NCBI RefSeq assembly: GCF_004322775.1 | Contig: NZ_CP036403.1 | Span: 992,001-1,056,000, forward strand | Source: Ornithinimicrobium sufpigmenti | Lineage (GTDB): Bacteria; Actinomycetota; Actinomycetes; Actinomycetales; Dermatophilaceae | Length of the DNA: 64,000 nucleotides | Direction: 5' to 3' | In this document: positions 19,681-30,639 of the stretch, in pieces | Numbering within the stretch: the first letter of the stretch is position 1 | How the letters are laid out: every line of letters starts with the position of its first letter | Notes under the pieces: generated by a model | Seen by the model: the letters and a program-made list of their open reading frames with translations, nothing else | Database searches by the model: none | What the model was told of the DNA's origin: nothing | Made by a program: the position numbers and the translations under genes

Positions 19681-20229
19681 TCAGCTCCGGCGCGGTGCCG
19701 ACCGGGTGCCGCGTACGAAGTAGCCCAGCGCGGCGACCAGCAGCGCCAGGCCCACGATCCCCGGGGCCGCGCCGCCGACGCCCGTCGCCACCCCGCTGAC
19801 CACGCCGGCCAGCCCCCAGACGAGGACCGTCAAGGCGGCGACCAGGGCGACGCGCACGGCATACAGCTCGATCACCGACCCGGGCAGCGCCGCCTGCGGC
19901 GGCACGGAGGCGGCCAGCGCGCAGCCGGCGTGGACGACCAGCAGGCCGAGAGTCGCAGGCAGGAGTGCCCAGTGCCAGGGGCCGTCGACGCCGGCCCACC
20001 ACGAGGCGATGCCGAAGAGGACGAAGAGGACCGGCAGCAGGGTCACCGGGTTGAGGGCCAGGCCCAGCCCGAGCAGCAGCATCCCGCCCCAGGACCACCA
20101 GCCTCCGCCGCCGGCGGCGATGAAGGACAGCAGGAAGACGAGCGCGCCGGCGACGGCCATGAGGCGTACCCGCAGCTGGCTCCGGCTGGCCGAGACGAGG
20201 TCGATCCACAGGGCCCGCAGCTCGCTCAT
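19681..20229 (-). CDS. Small integral membrane protein at end of MoxR/DUF58 operon
   Basis: 182 aa, start MSELRALWIDLVSAS. About five membrane helices (for example VAGALVFLLSFIAAG, MLLLGLGLALNPVTLLPVLF, VALVAALTVLVWGLAG, GIVGLALLVAALGYFV). No catalytic motif or named family that I recognise. The ATG overlaps the stop of the upstream DUF58 gene (ATGA), so translation is coupled. As the last gene of the operon it probably serves the same envelope-related role, which is unknown. Confidence 0.75.
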   Translation of the reverse strand: MSELRALWIDLVSASRSQLRVRLMAVAGALVFLLSFIAAGGGGWWSWGGMLLLGLGLALNPVTLLPVLFVLFGIASWWAGVDGPWHWALLPATLGLLVVHAGCALAASVPPQAALPGSVIELYAVRVALVAALTVLVWGLAGVVSGVATGVGGAAPGIVGLALLVAALGYFVRGTRSAPRRS

Positions 20230-21626
20230 ACCCCGGCCCTCCTGCCGCGCCGGGCCAGCTCGCGGAGCACCACGTCCAGGCTGCCCGGCCCGAGCCAGGG
20301 CACGACGGCCACCCCTTGGGCCTGGATCGCCCGGATCTCCCGGTCGCGTTCCAGGAGCCGGATCCGCCAGGCGGTCCGGGCCAGCGCGTCCTTGTCGGCG
20401 GCGGGCACCACGCCGCCGTCCCGAGGGTCGACGAGCGCGTCGATGACGACGACCGAGATCCCGCGAGCGGCCAGCATCGCGGCCTGGGTCAGGGCGTCGG
20501 GGGAGACCAGCGCGGAGATCATCACGACCAGCGTCCCGTCCTTGACGCCCATGTGGACGGTGGCGGGGTCGGTCTGGTCGTCGACGGAGGGCAGCACCCG
20601 GCACAGGGTGTCGAGGATGCGTATGCCGTGCCGCTTGCCGGTCCCGATCGGCACCGTCAGCGGGGTGCGGGCCGAGAGGACGCGCAGGCTGACCCGGTCA
20701 CCCTGCTGCAGGAAGTGCTCGGAGACCGCGGCGGCGGCCCGCACGGAGCGGTCCAGGGAGCTGGGCTCGCCGTCGATGCCGCCGGAGATACCGAGGTCGT
20801 AGTGCGCGTCGAGGAGGACGGCGACGTGGGTGTCCTGGTCCGCGTAGCTGGAGGTGACGTAGAGCTGGCCGGGCTCGCGCGTCGAACGCGGCCAGTGGAT
20901 GCGGCGCAGCCGGTCGCCGACCTGGAAGGGGCGCAGCGTGGCGAACTCCGCTCCGTCCCCGGGGCGCGCGGACCGGTGCTGGCCCACCAGCCCGCGAGGG
21001 TGCGGGGCGGGCGCGGAGGTGTCGAAGGCCGAAGGCTGCGGCAGCACCCGCAGACCCAGCGGGGGCTGGGCGACCGGCCCCCAGCGGAAGGACCCCCAGG
21101 CGCTGGTCGCGGCCATCTGCACCGGGCCCACCCGGCGCACGCCCCAGCGCTGCAGCCGCAGCCCGACCAAGACGCGGCGCATCCCGTCCACCGTCTCGCC
21201 CTCGGCGTCGGCCACGGCGCAGGTGCGCTCCAGCTCCACGCCCTCTATGTCGCGCACCGCGCGGACCTTCTCCTGCACGACGCCCTCCACGTAGGGCGCG
21301 GGGGAGACGGCGGCGGAGAGGACCTCTGCCCCCTCGACCGGCTCGATCGCGGACACGGCCAGCACCTGCTCGCCCTCGCGGACCATGCTGTGCGAGAGCG
21401 CGAACCGCCGGCCGGGGACGGCCCGCGGCCGGGTGACCAGGCTCCAGGCCAGGACCACGGCGAAGGGTGCGGCCAGCACGAGCAGGTCCGGCCGGCGCCA
21501 CAGCAGCGCGACGGGGGCCACCGCCAGCACCACCACGAGGCAGCGCAGGTAGGCGTGGGTCGCGCGCCAGCGGTCCCGCCAGTCGGCGGGGTCGGCGCGC
21601 AGCGCGGTGAGCGGAGCGGTGACCAT
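20226..21626 (-). CDS. DUF58 domain protein
   Basis: 466 aa. Two N-terminal membrane helices (about 25-65) are followed by a beta-rich region. The DUF58 core signature LRPFQVGDRLRRIHWPRSTR lies near residues 228-247, and a vWA-like fold follows (VAVLLDAHYDLG, DGTLVVMISALVSPD). DUF58 proteins are regularly paired with MoxR ATPases, possibly as a metal-dependent adhesion-type partner in envelope maturation; the biochemical role is unproven. The start lies seven bases after the MoxR gene's stop. Overlaps the downstream membrane gene by 4 bp. Confidence 0.88.
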   Translation of the reverse strand: MVTAPLTALRADPADWRDRWRATHAYLRCLVVVLAVAPVALLWRRPDLLVLAAPFAVVLAWSLVTRPRAVPGRRFALSHSMVREGEQVLAVSAIEPVEGAEVLSAAVSPAPYVEGVVQEKVRAVRDIEGVELERTCAVADAEGETVDGMRRVLVGLRLQRWGVRRVGPVQMAATSAWGSFRWGPVAQPPLGLRVLPQPSAFDTSAPAPHPRGLVGQHRSARPGDGAEFATLRPFQVGDRLRRIHWPRSTREPGQLYVTSSYADQDTHVAVLLDAHYDLGISGGIDGEPSSLDRSVRAAAAVSEHFLQQGDRVSLRVLSARTPLTVPIGTGKRHGIRILDTLCRVLPSVDDQTDPATVHMGVKDGTLVVMISALVSPDALTQAAMLAARGISVVVIDALVDPRDGGVVPAADKDALARTAWRIRLLERDREIRAIQAQGVAVVPWLGPGSLDVVLRELARRGRRAGV

Positions 21627-21633
21627 GAGGGTC

Positions 21634-22631
<998 letters not shown>

Positions 22632-22635
<4 letters not shown>

Positions 22636-23150
22636 AGCTGCTCGATCCCTTCGATGGCGTGGTGCAGCGCGCTGCGGCTGCGGCGGCGGGTGTCCGTGGG
22701 AGGGGTGTCCAGGTATCTGACGAGCCCCGGGGTGAGGACCTGCCGGGCCCGCTCCGGCTCCAGGTCGAGGTCGATGTCGTGGCCGGCGCGGAGCCGCTCG
22801 GCGGTCAGCTCGCGCAGGACGGCGTAGACGTGGTCGGGCCGGTCCTCGCGCTCCAGAGCGTCGCGCAGGTCACGGCGCAGGCGCAGCAGCCGGTAGTCCA
22901 TGGCAGCGGGCGGAGCGGCCTCTGCGTGCGGCGTGGACACCCAGTACGCCGGCTCCACCTCCCGAGCGGCCCGGCTGAGCACCCGGTGGATCAGCGCCAG
23001 GACGGCCGTGCCGAGCAGGATGACCAGGACGGCCTCGGGCACGGTGTGCGGCAGTGAACCGATGTAGTAGAGCAGCGCCCCCACGCCGAGGGCGACCAGG
23101 GTGAAGGGCAGGTAGGCCGCCCGCAGCCGGTCCACCAGACCCGGGCGCAT
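22632..23150 (-). CDS. Hypothetical membrane protein of the MoxR/DUF58 operon
   Basis: 172 aa. Two N-terminal membrane helices (FTLVALGVGALLYYIGSLP and AVLVILLGTAVLALIHRVL) are followed by a charged cytoplasmic region rich in Arg and Leu (LLRLRRDLRDALEREDRPDH). I do not recognise a family. It overlaps the DUF4129 gene upstream (TGATG) and the MoxR gene downstream (ATGA). The position, where some clusters carry a transglutaminase or membrane partner, implies participation in the same complex. Confidence 0.78.
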
Positions 23151-23857
23151 CAGGGGATCTCCTGCTCCGTGACGACCTTGCGGCGCAGGTCGTGATGGAT
23201 CTGCTCCAGGGCGTCGACGGCGGCGCGGCGCTGGTCCTCGGTGATGGGGTGGCGGGAGAAGCGGGCCTCGCGGTAGGCGGCGGACAGGGTGCGGATGGCC
23301 TTCGGGTCGACCTCCCAGCGGGCCAGGACCTTGCCGGTGAGCTCGCTGGCGGTCAGTGAGGGGTCCTGGTCCAGGCCGGAGCGGTAGACGGCGTCCTCCA
23401 GCGCGACCCAGCAGGCCACGACCGCGTTGCGCGGGTCGCCCTGGGTCAGCGCGCGGTAACGGACCTCCTCGCTGCTGGCGTCCAGCAGGGCCGCCAGCTC
23501 TTCGTCGCGCTCGCGGGGCGGGCCCGTGCCCTCCCGTTTCTCCCGCTCGAGCAGCCTGCGCAGGATGTGCAGCAGCGCGAAGACCAGGGCGAGCAGGAGC
23601 ACCAGCTGGATGGCGTCGACGAGCCACTGGTTGACGTCCGGCCCGTCCGGGGACCCCGACTCCTGCTCCGGGGGGAGGGTCTCCAGCTCGAGGTCGGTCG
23701 GCGGCTCCGGCTGCAGGGTGATCGGCGGTGGCCCCCAGGTGCCCTGGGGTGCTCCGACCAGGGGCGACCCGCTGGAGGAGCTCCACACCAGCAGGAGCAG
23801 ACCAGACACGGCCAGCAGCACGGTGACCACCACGGTCGACGTCATGCCCCTGCGCAT
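23150..23857 (-). CDS. DUF4129 domain protein
   Basis: 235 aa from the ATG at 23857, with AGGGTG six bases upstream; a GTG at 23866 is an alternative. An N-terminal membrane helix (STVVVTVLLAVSGLLLLVW) leads to a Pro-rich extracytoplasmic stretch, then a second helix (LVDAIQLVLLLALVFALLHIL). The cytoplasmic C-terminal DUF4129 domain follows (GDPRNAVVACWVALEDAV, TASELTGKVLAR, EARFSRHPITEDQR). DUF4129 genes typically accompany MoxR, DUF58 and transglutaminase genes. First gene of the operon; a 22-bp repeat array begins 20 bp upstream of its start. Confidence 0.85.
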   Translation of the reverse strand: MRRGMTSTVVVTVLLAVSGLLLLVWSSSSGSPLVGAPQGTWGPPPITLQPEPPTDLELETLPPEQESGSPDGPDVNQWLVDAIQLVLLLALVFALLHILRRLLEREKREGTGPPRERDEELAALLDASSEEVRYRALTQGDPRNAVVACWVALEDAVYRSGLDQDPSLTASELTGKVLARWEVDPKAIRTLSAAYREARFSRHPITEDQRRAAVDALEQIHHDLRRKVVTEQEIP

Positions 23858-23876
23858 GCCGGTCACCCTATGTCGC

Positions 23877-24085
23877 CCCGACCGGACACGCGAAAAGGCC
23901 CGACCGGACACGCGAGAAGTCCCGACCGGACACGCGAGAAGGCCCGACCAGACACGCGAGAAGGCCCGACCAGACACGCGATACGGCCGATCGGACACGT
24001 ATGGCGTGTTCTGATGAGCCTTTTCGCGTGCTCTGATGAGCCTTTTCGCGTGTTCTGTGGGGCTCTTTGGCGTGTTCTGTGCGGC
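23877..24085. repeat. 22-bp tandem repeat array with central inversion (locus D)
   Basis: The left arm has five units at 23877, 23899, 23921, 23943 and 23965 built on GACCGGACACGCGAGAAGG. A pivot at 23987-24006 follows, in which GATCGGACACG faces CGTGTTCTGAT. The right arm has units at 24007, 24029 and 24051 built on TGTTCTGATGAGCC plus TTTTCGCG, and a partial one at 24073. The right-arm units are the reverse complement of the left. It lies between the DUF4129 gene start and the valS stop. Confidence 0.92.
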
Positions 24086-24140
24086 GGGGAAGGCCGGGCC
24101 CAGAGACAGGGGCCGGGGAGAGGGCGGGGGCGTCCTCAGC

Positions 24141-26873
24141 TCAGGCGTTGGGGGCAGCGGCGTCCTCGGTGACCAGGGCGACGTCGCGGACCTGCAGGCT
24201 CTCGGCGTCGGCGAAGGACAGCTCGCCGCTGACCTTGCCGGCCGCGGACAGGTCGGCCAGGGCTGCGCGGACGCGGTCGAGCTCGTCCTGCGGCCCGGCG
24301 ATCGTCGCGCCGGAGATCTCGGTCCGCATCTTCACCTTGGCCTCCGACTTGGCCTTGCGCAGCCCGGTGAGGGCCTGGCCGACCGTCGGCAGCAGGGCGG
24401 CGTCACCACCGTCGGCAGCTGCGGCGAGCTCCTCGACCCGCGGCCAGGGCTGCAGGTGCACCGAAGAGCCTTCGTCGTGGAACCAGGACCAGACCTCCTC
24501 TGTCGCGAACGACACCACCGGGGCCAGCAGCCGCAGCTGCACGGAGAGCGCCAGCCGCAGCGCGGCCCGGGCCGACAGCGTCTGCGGCGTCGGGTCCGTC
24601 GACGGCCCCTCGTCGGAGAAGGCACCGCCGTACGCGCGCTCCTTGACCAGCTCGAGGTAGTCGTCGCAGAACGCCCAGAAGAACGACTCCGTGACGTCCA
24701 GCGCGGTCGAGTAGTCCCACGCCTCGTAGGACGCGGTGGCGCGCTCGACGACGGCCGCGAGCCCCGCCAGCATCGAGCGGTCGATCGGCTCGGTCACCAG
24801 CGCCACCTCGCCCCGGCCCTCGGGCAGCTCGCCGAAGGACAGCGCGAACTTGCTGGCGTTGAGCAGCTTGATCGCCAGCCGGCGCCCGACCTTGACCTGG
24901 CCGGGGTCGTCGATGGTGTCCACGCCGGGCCGCGCGGCGGCCGCCCAGTAGCGGACCGCGTCGGTGCCGTGCTGCTCCAGCATCCCTAGCGGCGTTGTCG
25001 CATTCCCTTTGGACTTCGACATCTTCTTGCGGTCCGGGTCGAGGATCCAGCCGTTGATGTAGGCGTCGGTCCAGGGCAGCGAGCCGTGCTCGTAGTGCGC
25101 CCGCACGACGGTCGCGAACAGCCAGGTGCGGATGATGTCGTGGCCCTGGGGCCGCATGTCGAAGGGGAAGATCTTCTCGAAGAGGGCGCTGTCGTTGCCC
25201 CGCTCGCCGTCCGGTGCGCCGGCCACCGGCCAGCCGGCGGCGATCTGCGGGGACAGCGAGGAGGTGGCCCAGGTGTCCATGACGTCCGGGTCGCCGGTGA
25301 AGCCGCCCGGCTCGCCCCGCTGGTCCTCGGTGTAGCCCTCCGGGACGTCGGACATGGGGTCGACCGGCAGCCGCTCCTCAGCCGGGACGAGCACGGTCTC
25401 GTAGTCGACCTCACCGTCCGCGTCCACGGCATACCAGACCGGGATCTGGACCCCGAAGAAGCGCTGCCGGCTGATCAGCCAGTCGCCGTTGAGCCCGCCC
25501 ACCCAGTTGCGGTAGCGGGTGCGCATGAACGAGGGGTGGAAGGCCAGCTCCTCGCCGCGGTCCAGCAGGGCCTCGCGCACGTCCTCGTCCTTGCCACCGT
25601 TGCGGATGAACCACTGCCGGGTGGTGACGATCTCCAGCGGCTTGTCGCCCTTCTCGAAGAAGTTGGCCTTGCGCTGGGTCTTCTGCGGCTCGCCGTCCAG
25701 GTCGCCCGACGCCCGCAGGGCGGCGACGACGGCCTCCCGCGCGGAGTGGGTGGTCTTCCCGGCCAGCTGCTCGGCATACAGGCCTTCGCCCGGCCCGCCG
25801 GCGATCCACTCGGGGGTCTCGCTCTGCAGGCGGCCGTTGCGGGTGATGACCGAGCGGGTCGGCAGCGACAGCTCGCGCCACCACTGCACGTCGGTCATGT
25901 CGCCGAAGGTGCAGCACATCGCGATGCCCGCGCCCTTGTCCATCTCGGCCAGCGGGTGGGCGAGCACCGGCACCTCGACACCGAACAGCGGCGAGGTCAC
26001 AGTGGTGCCGAACAGGTGCTGGTAGCGCTCGTCGTCGGGGTGCGCGATGAGCGCGACGACCGAGCAGATGAGCTCGGGACGGGTGGTCTCGATGTAGACC
26101 GGCTCGGCCGGGGCCCCGCCGTCCGGCACGACCGGGTGGTAGGCCACCCGGTGGTAGGCGCCGGGGTAGTCGCGCGCCTCCAGCTCGGCCTGGGCGACCG
26201 CGGTCTGGAAGGTGATGTCCCACAACCCAGGTGCCTCGGCCTGGTAGGCCTCGCCGCGGGCCAGGTTACGCAGGAAAGCCTGCTGGGCGACCGCGCGCGA
26301 GCGGTCGTCGATGGTGCGGTACTGCACGTTCCAGTCCAGCGCCAGACCGAGCCGGCGGAAGGTGTCCTCGAAGGCGCGCTCGTCGATCTCGGTGAGCTCC
26401 TCGCAGAGCTCGATGAAGTTGGCGCGGCCGACCGGCACCTGGTCGGCGGCGCGGGTGCTCCTGCCGTCCCCACCCTGCTGCGGCGGGGTGAACGTGGGGT
26501 CGTGGGGCAGGGTCGCGTCGCCGCGCACGCCGTAGTAGTTCTGCACCCGGCGCTCGGTGGGCAGGCCGTTGTCGTCCCAACCGATCGGGTAGAAGACGTG
26601 CTTGCCGGTCATCCGGTGGTACCGGGCCAGGCAGTCGGCCTGCGTGTAGCCGAAGACGTGCCCGATGTGCAGGCTGCCAGACGCGGTCGGGGGCGGGGTG
26701 TCGACCGCGAAGATCTGGCTGCGGTCGGCCTGCAGCGCCGCCTCCCGGTCGAAGGCGTAGACGTCGCGCTCCTTCCAGACCTCTACCCAGCGCTGCTCCA
26801 GACCGTCGACGGTGGGACGCTCGGGCAGGTCGGCCGGGCGTGACGGGTCCAGGGGGCGGTGCGTGGAGGTCAT
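24141..26873 (-). CDS. valS: Valine--tRNA ligase
   Basis: 910 aa from the ATG at 26873 (an ATG at 26882 would add three residues). It charges tRNA-Val with valine. The class I signatures are the HIGH box in [18 protein letters not shown], and the KMSKS box in [15 protein letters not shown]. The editing domain and an anticodon-binding domain ([20 protein letters not shown]) follow. GACAAT ends seven bases before the chosen ATG, and a 22-bp duplication lies there, so the mRNA is probably leaderless. No T-box or ribosome site is visible. Divergent from the AGCS symporter. Confidence 0.96.
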   Translation of the reverse strand: MTSTHRPLDPSRPADLPERPTVDGLEQRWVEVWKERDVYAFDREAALQADRSQIFAVDTPPPTASGSLHIGHVFGYTQADCLARYHRMTGKHVFYPIGWDDNGLPTERRVQNYYGVRGDATLPHDPTFTPPQQGGDGRSTRAADQVPVGRANFIELCEELTEIDERAFEDTFRRLGLALDWNVQYRTIDDRSRAVAQQAFLRNLARGEAYQAEAPGLWDITFQTAVAQAELEARDYPGAYHRVAYHPVVPDGGAPAEPVYIETTRPELICSVVALIAHPDDERYQHLFGTTVTSPLFGVEVPVLAHPLAEMDKGAGIAMCCTFGDMTDVQWWRELSLPTRSVITRNGRLQSETPEWIAGGPGEGLYAEQLAGKTTHSAREAVVAALRASGDLDGEPQKTQRKANFFEKGDKPLEIVTTRQWFIRNGGKDEDVREALLDRGEELAFHPSFMRTRYRNWVGGLNGDWLISRQRFFGVQIPVWYAVDADGEVDYETVLVPAEERLPVDPMSDVPEGYTEDQRGEPGGFTGDPDVMDTWATSSLSPQIAAGWPVAGAPDGERGNDSALFEKIFPFDMRPQGHDIIRTWLFATVVRAHYEHGSLPWTDAYINGWILDPDRKKMSKSKGNATTPLGMLEQHGTDAVRYWAAAARPGVDTIDDPGQVKVGRRLAIKLLNASKFALSFGELPEGRGEVALVTEPIDRSMLAGLAAVVERATASYEAWDYSTALDVTESFFWAFCDDYLELVKERAYGGAFSDEGPSTDPTPQTLSARAALRLALSVQLRLLAPVVSFATEEVWSWFHDEGSSVHLQPWPRVEELAAAADGGDAALLPTVGQALTGLRKAKSEAKVKMRTEISGATIAGPQDELDRVRAALADLSAAGKVSGELSFADAESLQVRDVALVTEDAAAPNA

Positions 26874-26875
26874 GC

Positions 26876-26919
26876 GCGTCATTGTCCCAGACCCGCAGCG
26901 TCATTGTCCCAGACCCGCA
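26876..26919. repeat. Perfect 22-bp tandem duplication at the valS promoter
   Basis: Two identical adjacent 22-bp copies, 26876-26897 and 26898-26919. On the minus strand each reads GGTCTGGGACAATGACGC near its end, so the GACAAT -10-like element of valS is present twice. Unrelated in sequence to the 22-bp arrays elsewhere, although the period is the same. Confidence 0.9.
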
Positions 26920-27013
26920 AGGGTATGCCGTGCAGCTCATCTGGACGTCACGTCGAGCTCGCCAGCGTCACTTTCACGTTGACGGCACACCGGGGGAGGA
27001 GTTGTGTATCCCC

Positions 27014-28876
27014 ATGCTGACGAGCCTGCAGCTCCCCATGGGAGGCGCCGAGAGTCCCCAGGACAGCCGAGACCCGGCCTGGATCACCAACCTGGAAACG
27101 ACGGTCAACGACAACTTCAAGATCGTCACCGACCTCTCCGGCGACATCATCTTCTTCGAGATCCCGTTCACCGACATCCCGTTCGTGGTGGCCTGGCTGA
27201 TCGTCGCCGCCGTCTTCTTCACGCTCTACTTCGGGTTCATCCAGGTGCGCGGGATCCCGACGGCGTTCGACGTCATCCGCGGCAGGTACTCCTCCAAGGA
27301 CGACCCTGGCGAGATCCCGCACTACCAGGCGCTGACCTCGGCGCTGTCGGGCACGGTGGGGCTGGGCAACATCGCCGGCGTCGGTGCGGCCGTGACGATG
27401 GGTGGCCCGGGCGCGACCTTCTGGATGATCCTGGCGGGCCTGTTCGGGATGGCGACGAAGTTCGCCGAGTGCACGCTCGGGGTGAAGTACCGCGAGATCC
27501 GGCCCGACGGGACGGTCTCCGGCGGGCCGTTCAAGTACCTGCCGGTGGCCTTCACCAAGTTCCCGCGGCCCGTCTCCGTCTTCCTCACCGGCCTCTTCGC
27601 CGTCGCGATCCTGTTCTTCGGGGTGGGTGGCGGCAACATGTTCCAGGCTAACCAGACCTACAGCCAGGTCGTCACCGTCCTGGACTCCGACGGCACCGGC
27701 TTCCTGTCCTCCACCACCGGGGGGCTGGTCGTCGGGCTGGTCATCGCCACGCTCGTCGGCCTGGTGATCATCGGCGGCATGCGCTCCATCGGACGCACGA
27801 CGGCCACGCTGGTGCCGCTCATGGGCGGCATCTACGTGCTGGCGTGCCTCGTCGTCATCTTCGGCAACGCCGCGCAGATCCCCGGCGCGATCGCCGGCAT
27901 CTTCACCGGTGCCTTCACCGCCGAGGGCGTGGTCGGCGGCTTCGTCGGCGTCATCGTGGTGGGGATGACCCGCGCCGCCTTCTCCAACGAGGCCGGCCTC
28001 GGCTCCGCACCGATCGCGCACTCCACGGTCCGGACGCGGCGCCCCGTCTCGGAGGGCTTCGTCGCGATCTTCGAGCCATTCATCGACACGGTGATCATCT
28101 GCACGATGACGGCGCTGACGATCAGCATCGCCAACACCGACTTCTACAACCAGGAGCGGCAGGCCTACTTCGAGTCCGGCGGCGAGCACGGTCTGTCCGG
28201 CGTGGAGATCACCTCCGACGCCTTCGGCCAGCAGATCTCCTGGTTCCCGGCGGTCCTGGCCGTGGCTGTCGCCCTGTTCGCCATCTCCACCCTCATCACC
28301 TGGTCCTACTACGGCCAGCGGGCCTGGAACCACCTCTTCGGCGACACAGCGCGGTCCACGATGGTCTACCGGGTCGTCTTCCTCCTCTTCACCGTCCTGG
28401 GCTGCCTCCTCAGCTTCACCTCAGTTCTGGAGTTCGCCGACAACTTCCTCTTCGTCTGCGCCTTCGTCAACCTGCTGGGCGTCTACCTGCTGCTGCCCAC
28501 GATCAAGCGCGAGATGAAGGAGTACCTCGCCGACCGCAAGGCCGGGACCTTGGACCAGCTGGGGCTGGAGGACGCACAGAAGGAGGTGGCGCTCGCGGAG
28601 ATCGCCGACGCCACCCAGCTGGTCGACGCCGAGGGGCGCAACGCCGCCGGCATCGGCGCTACGCCCGAGGAGCTGCGCGAGGGGGTGGACGCCCCGAAGG
28701 ATCCTCCGCAGGACGACCCCCACGACGACGGGTTCGGCCTCGGCACGGCAACCATGCCCTACCCGCCACCTCCCGGTGTGCAGCGACGGCTGCGCGCCCG
28801 GCGTCCGGGCCGGGAGCCCGACCCCGACACGTCCGGGCAGGGCGACGCCACCGACCCGGACGACGGGCGCGGCTGA
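27014..28876 (+). CDS. Sodium:alanine/glycine symporter (AGCS family)
   Basis: 620 aa. About eleven membrane helices, from FVVAWLIVAAVFFTLYFGF to FLFVCAFVNLLGVYLLLP. AGCS signatures include LSGTVGLGNIAGVGAAVTMG, GPGATFWMILAGLFGMATKF and AFSNEAGLGSAPIAHS. It imports alanine or glycine with sodium. A long hydrophilic C-terminal tail of about 120 residues (Pro-, Asp- and Arg-rich) is unusual for the family. The ATG at 27014 has GGGGGAGGAG twelve bases upstream; a TTG directly after that site is the alternative. Only 70 bp separate it from the divergent valS promoter region, too short for a glycine riboswitch. Confidence 0.93.
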   Translation: MLTSLQLPMGGAESPQDSRDPAWITNLETTVNDNFKIVTDLSGDIIFFEIPFTDIPFVVAWLIVAAVFFTLYFGFIQVRGIPTAFDVIRGRYSSKDDPGEIPHYQALTSALSGTVGLGNIAGVGAAVTMGGPGATFWMILAGLFGMATKFAECTLGVKYREIRPDGTVSGGPFKYLPVAFTKFPRPVSVFLTGLFAVAILFFGVGGGNMFQANQTYSQVVTVLDSDGTGFLSSTTGGLVVGLVIATLVGLVIIGGMRSIGRTTATLVPLMGGIYVLACLVVIFGNAAQIPGAIAGIFTGAFTAEGVVGGFVGVIVVGMTRAAFSNEAGLGSAPIAHSTVRTRRPVSEGFVAIFEPFIDTVIICTMTALTISIANTDFYNQERQAYFESGGEHGLSGVEITSDAFGQQISWFPAVLAVAVALFAISTLITWSYYGQRAWNHLFGDTARSTMVYRVVFLLFTVLGCLLSFTSVLEFADNFLFVCAFVNLLGVYLLLPTIKREMKEYLADRKAGTLDQLGLEDAQKEVALAEIADATQLVDAEGRNAAGIGATPEELREGVDAPKDPPQDDPHDDGFGLGTATMPYPPPPGVQRRLRARRPGREPDPDTSGQGDATDPDDGRG

Positions 28877-28912
28877 CCCCGGGCGAGGGCTCAGGCCCGC
28901 CGCGCCACCGCC

Positions 28913-30280
28913 TCAGGCGATGCCGCGACCGGGGTTCATGATCCCCATCGGGTCGAAGAGCGCCTTGACGGCCCGCTGACGGTCGACCTCGGCCGTGCCC
29001 AGCTCCTCGGCGAGCCAGCCGACCTTGAGCGAGCCGACGCCGTGCTCCCCGGTCAGGGTCCCGCCCAGGGCCCAGGCGACGCGGACGAGGTCGTCGAAGG
29101 CGCGCTCGGCGGCCCGCATGCTCGCCGGGTCGTGCCGGTCGTAGAAGAAGCAGGGGTGCAGGTTGCCGTCCCCGGCGTGTCCGGCGCAGGTGGTCCCCAC
29201 CCCGTGCCGCTCGCCGATCTCGTGCACGGCGGCGACCAGCTCACCGAGGCGCCCGACCGGGACGCAGACGTCCTCGATGATCCGGTCGCCCCGCGCCTTC
29301 AGCGCCGGGTTGAGCACGCGCCGGCCCTCGAGCAGCAGGTCGGCCTCGACCCGGTCCTCGGCCACGGCCACCTCGGTGGCGCCGGCGGCCGCGAGCAGCT
29401 CGGCATACACCGCGACGTCCTCACCAGCGTGTCCCGGCCGGTCGGACTGGACGAGCAGCACACCGCCGACGTCCGCGGGGAAGCCGTAGTCGCCGTAGGC
29501 CTGCACCGCCGCGATGCTCGGACCGTCCATCAGCTCGACCAGGCTCGGGGTATGCGGCTGCGTGCGCAAGGCCTCGATGCCCGCCACCGTGGCGGCCAGG
29601 TCGGGGAAGACCGCGAGCACCGTCAGTGGCGGGTCGCCGAGCGGCACCAGCCGCACCACGGCCTCGGTGACCACGCCCAGCGTCCCCTCGGAGCCGACGA
29701 ACAGCCCGGTGAGGTCGTAGCCGGCCACGCCCTTGGCCGTCCGCCGGCCGGTGCGCATCACCTCACCGCCGGGCAGGACCACCTCCAGGCCGCGCACGTA
29801 GTCGGCGGTCACGCCGTACTTGACGCAGCACAACCCACCGGCGTTGGTGGCGATGTTGCCGCCGATCGAGCACATCGAGGCGCTCGCCGGGTCGGGCGGG
29901 TAGGCCAGCCCGTGCGTGGCCGCCGCAGCCTTGAGGTCGGTGTTGATCACCCCGGGACCGACCACGGCGACCCGCTCCACCGGGTCGATCACCAGGTCGG
30001 TCATCGCCTCCGTGGAGAGCACGATCCCACCGGCCAGGGCCTCGCCGGAGCCGGTCGTGGATGTCCGCGCGCCCTGCGGCACGACAGGGACCCGGTGCTC
30101 GGCGGCATACCGCAGCGTGGCCACCACGTCCTCCCGGGAGCGCGCCCGCACGACGGTGAACTCCTCCCCGGACAGCGCCACGGCCTGCGGCGAGGCGTCC
30201 ACGGCATACCCGGCGGCGATGCCCGGGTCGGTGACGACCCGGCCGGGCAGGAGGCGGTCCAGTTCGGCGGTGGCGCTCAT
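28913..30280 (-). CDS. FAD-linked oxidase, GlcD / D-lactate dehydrogenase type
   Basis: 455 aa. FAD_binding_4 domain (about 35-180) with [21 protein letters not shown] and [19 protein letters not shown]. The FAD-oxidase C-terminal domain contains [15 protein letters not shown] and [15 protein letters not shown]. It oxidises a 2-hydroxy acid such as glycolate or D-lactate; which one cannot be told. No GlcE or GlcF partner is adjacent. TACCGT ends six bases before the ATG and there is no ribosome site, consistent with leaderless expression. Divergent from the T-box leader of ileS. Confidence 0.92.
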   Translation of the reverse strand: MSATAELDRLLPGRVVTDPGIAAGYAVDASPQAVALSGEEFTVVRARSREDVVATLRYAAEHRVPVVPQGARTSTTGSGEALAGGIVLSTEAMTDLVIDPVERVAVVGPGVINTDLKAAAATHGLAYPPDPASASMCSIGGNIATNAGGLCCVKYGVTADYVRGLEVVLPGGEVMRTGRRTAKGVAGYDLTGLFVGSEGTLGVVTEAVVRLVPLGDPPLTVLAVFPDLAATVAGIEALRTQPHTPSLVELMDGPSIAAVQAYGDYGFPADVGGVLLVQSDRPGHAGEDVAVYAELLAAAGATEVAVAEDRVEADLLLEGRRVLNPALKARGDRIIEDVCVPVGRLGELVAAVHEIGERHGVGTTCAGHAGDGNLHPCFFYDRHDPASMRAAERAFDDLVRVAWALGGTLTGEHGVGSLKVGWLAEELGTAEVDRQRAVKALFDPMGIMNPGRGIA

Positions 30281-30371
30281 GGGCTCACGGTATGCCGTCG
30301 CATCGCGTCGTCCGAGAGGGCAGGGGTCACCGAACCTGGACGACGCAGCGGATCCCCGCCGGTACACTCGG

Positions 30372-30639
30372 GAGTCACAGGCGTCCGAGCCGTCATCAGC
30401 GGCGAGCCTGCGGAAGAACGGTCCCCGCACCCCAGTGGGCAGGCCTACTAGACCCGCACGGGGAGGCCCGTCACAGCCCTGAACGAAGTGGTGCGCAGCA
30501 CCCCGGCCACCTGAGCCGGGGCGAGGTGCACAAGCGAGGTGGTACCGCGGTGCCGCCCGGGACGACATACCCGGGCCGTGTCGTCCTCGTGGCAGGGACG
30601 CCCGACCACCACCCGCAGCACCACGAGGAGCCCGCTTTC
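30372..30639 (+). ncRNA. T-box riboswitch of ileS (translational, ultrashort stem I type)
   Basis: The T-box core GAGGTGGTACCGCGG is at 30536-30550. The probable isoleucine specifier codon ATC is at 30395-30397 in GCCGTCATCAGCGGC. A stem II/pseudoknot region pairs GCCTGC (about 30406) with GCAGGC (about 30440), and a stem III pairs CCGG with CCGG around 30510-30527. Downstream, CCTCGTG (30585-30591) is complementary to CACGAGG (30622-30628), which contains the ileS ribosome site. There is no T-tract, so control should be by sequestering translation, as in Nocardia and Mycobacterium ileS. A TACACT -10-like hexamer at 30363-30368 places the 5' end near 30373; the boundary is approximate. Confidence 0.88.

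Noticed and set aside
23877..24085. Coding sequence across the repeat array (periodic Arg-, Pro- and Cys-rich peptides in several frames)
   Set aside because: A 22-bp period shifts the frame with each unit, there is no ribosome site, and the same array occurs between unrelated genes.
26920..27013. Glycine riboswitch ahead of the AGCS symporter
   Set aside because: Too little space between the valS promoter and the symporter start, and no conserved glycine-aptamer core.
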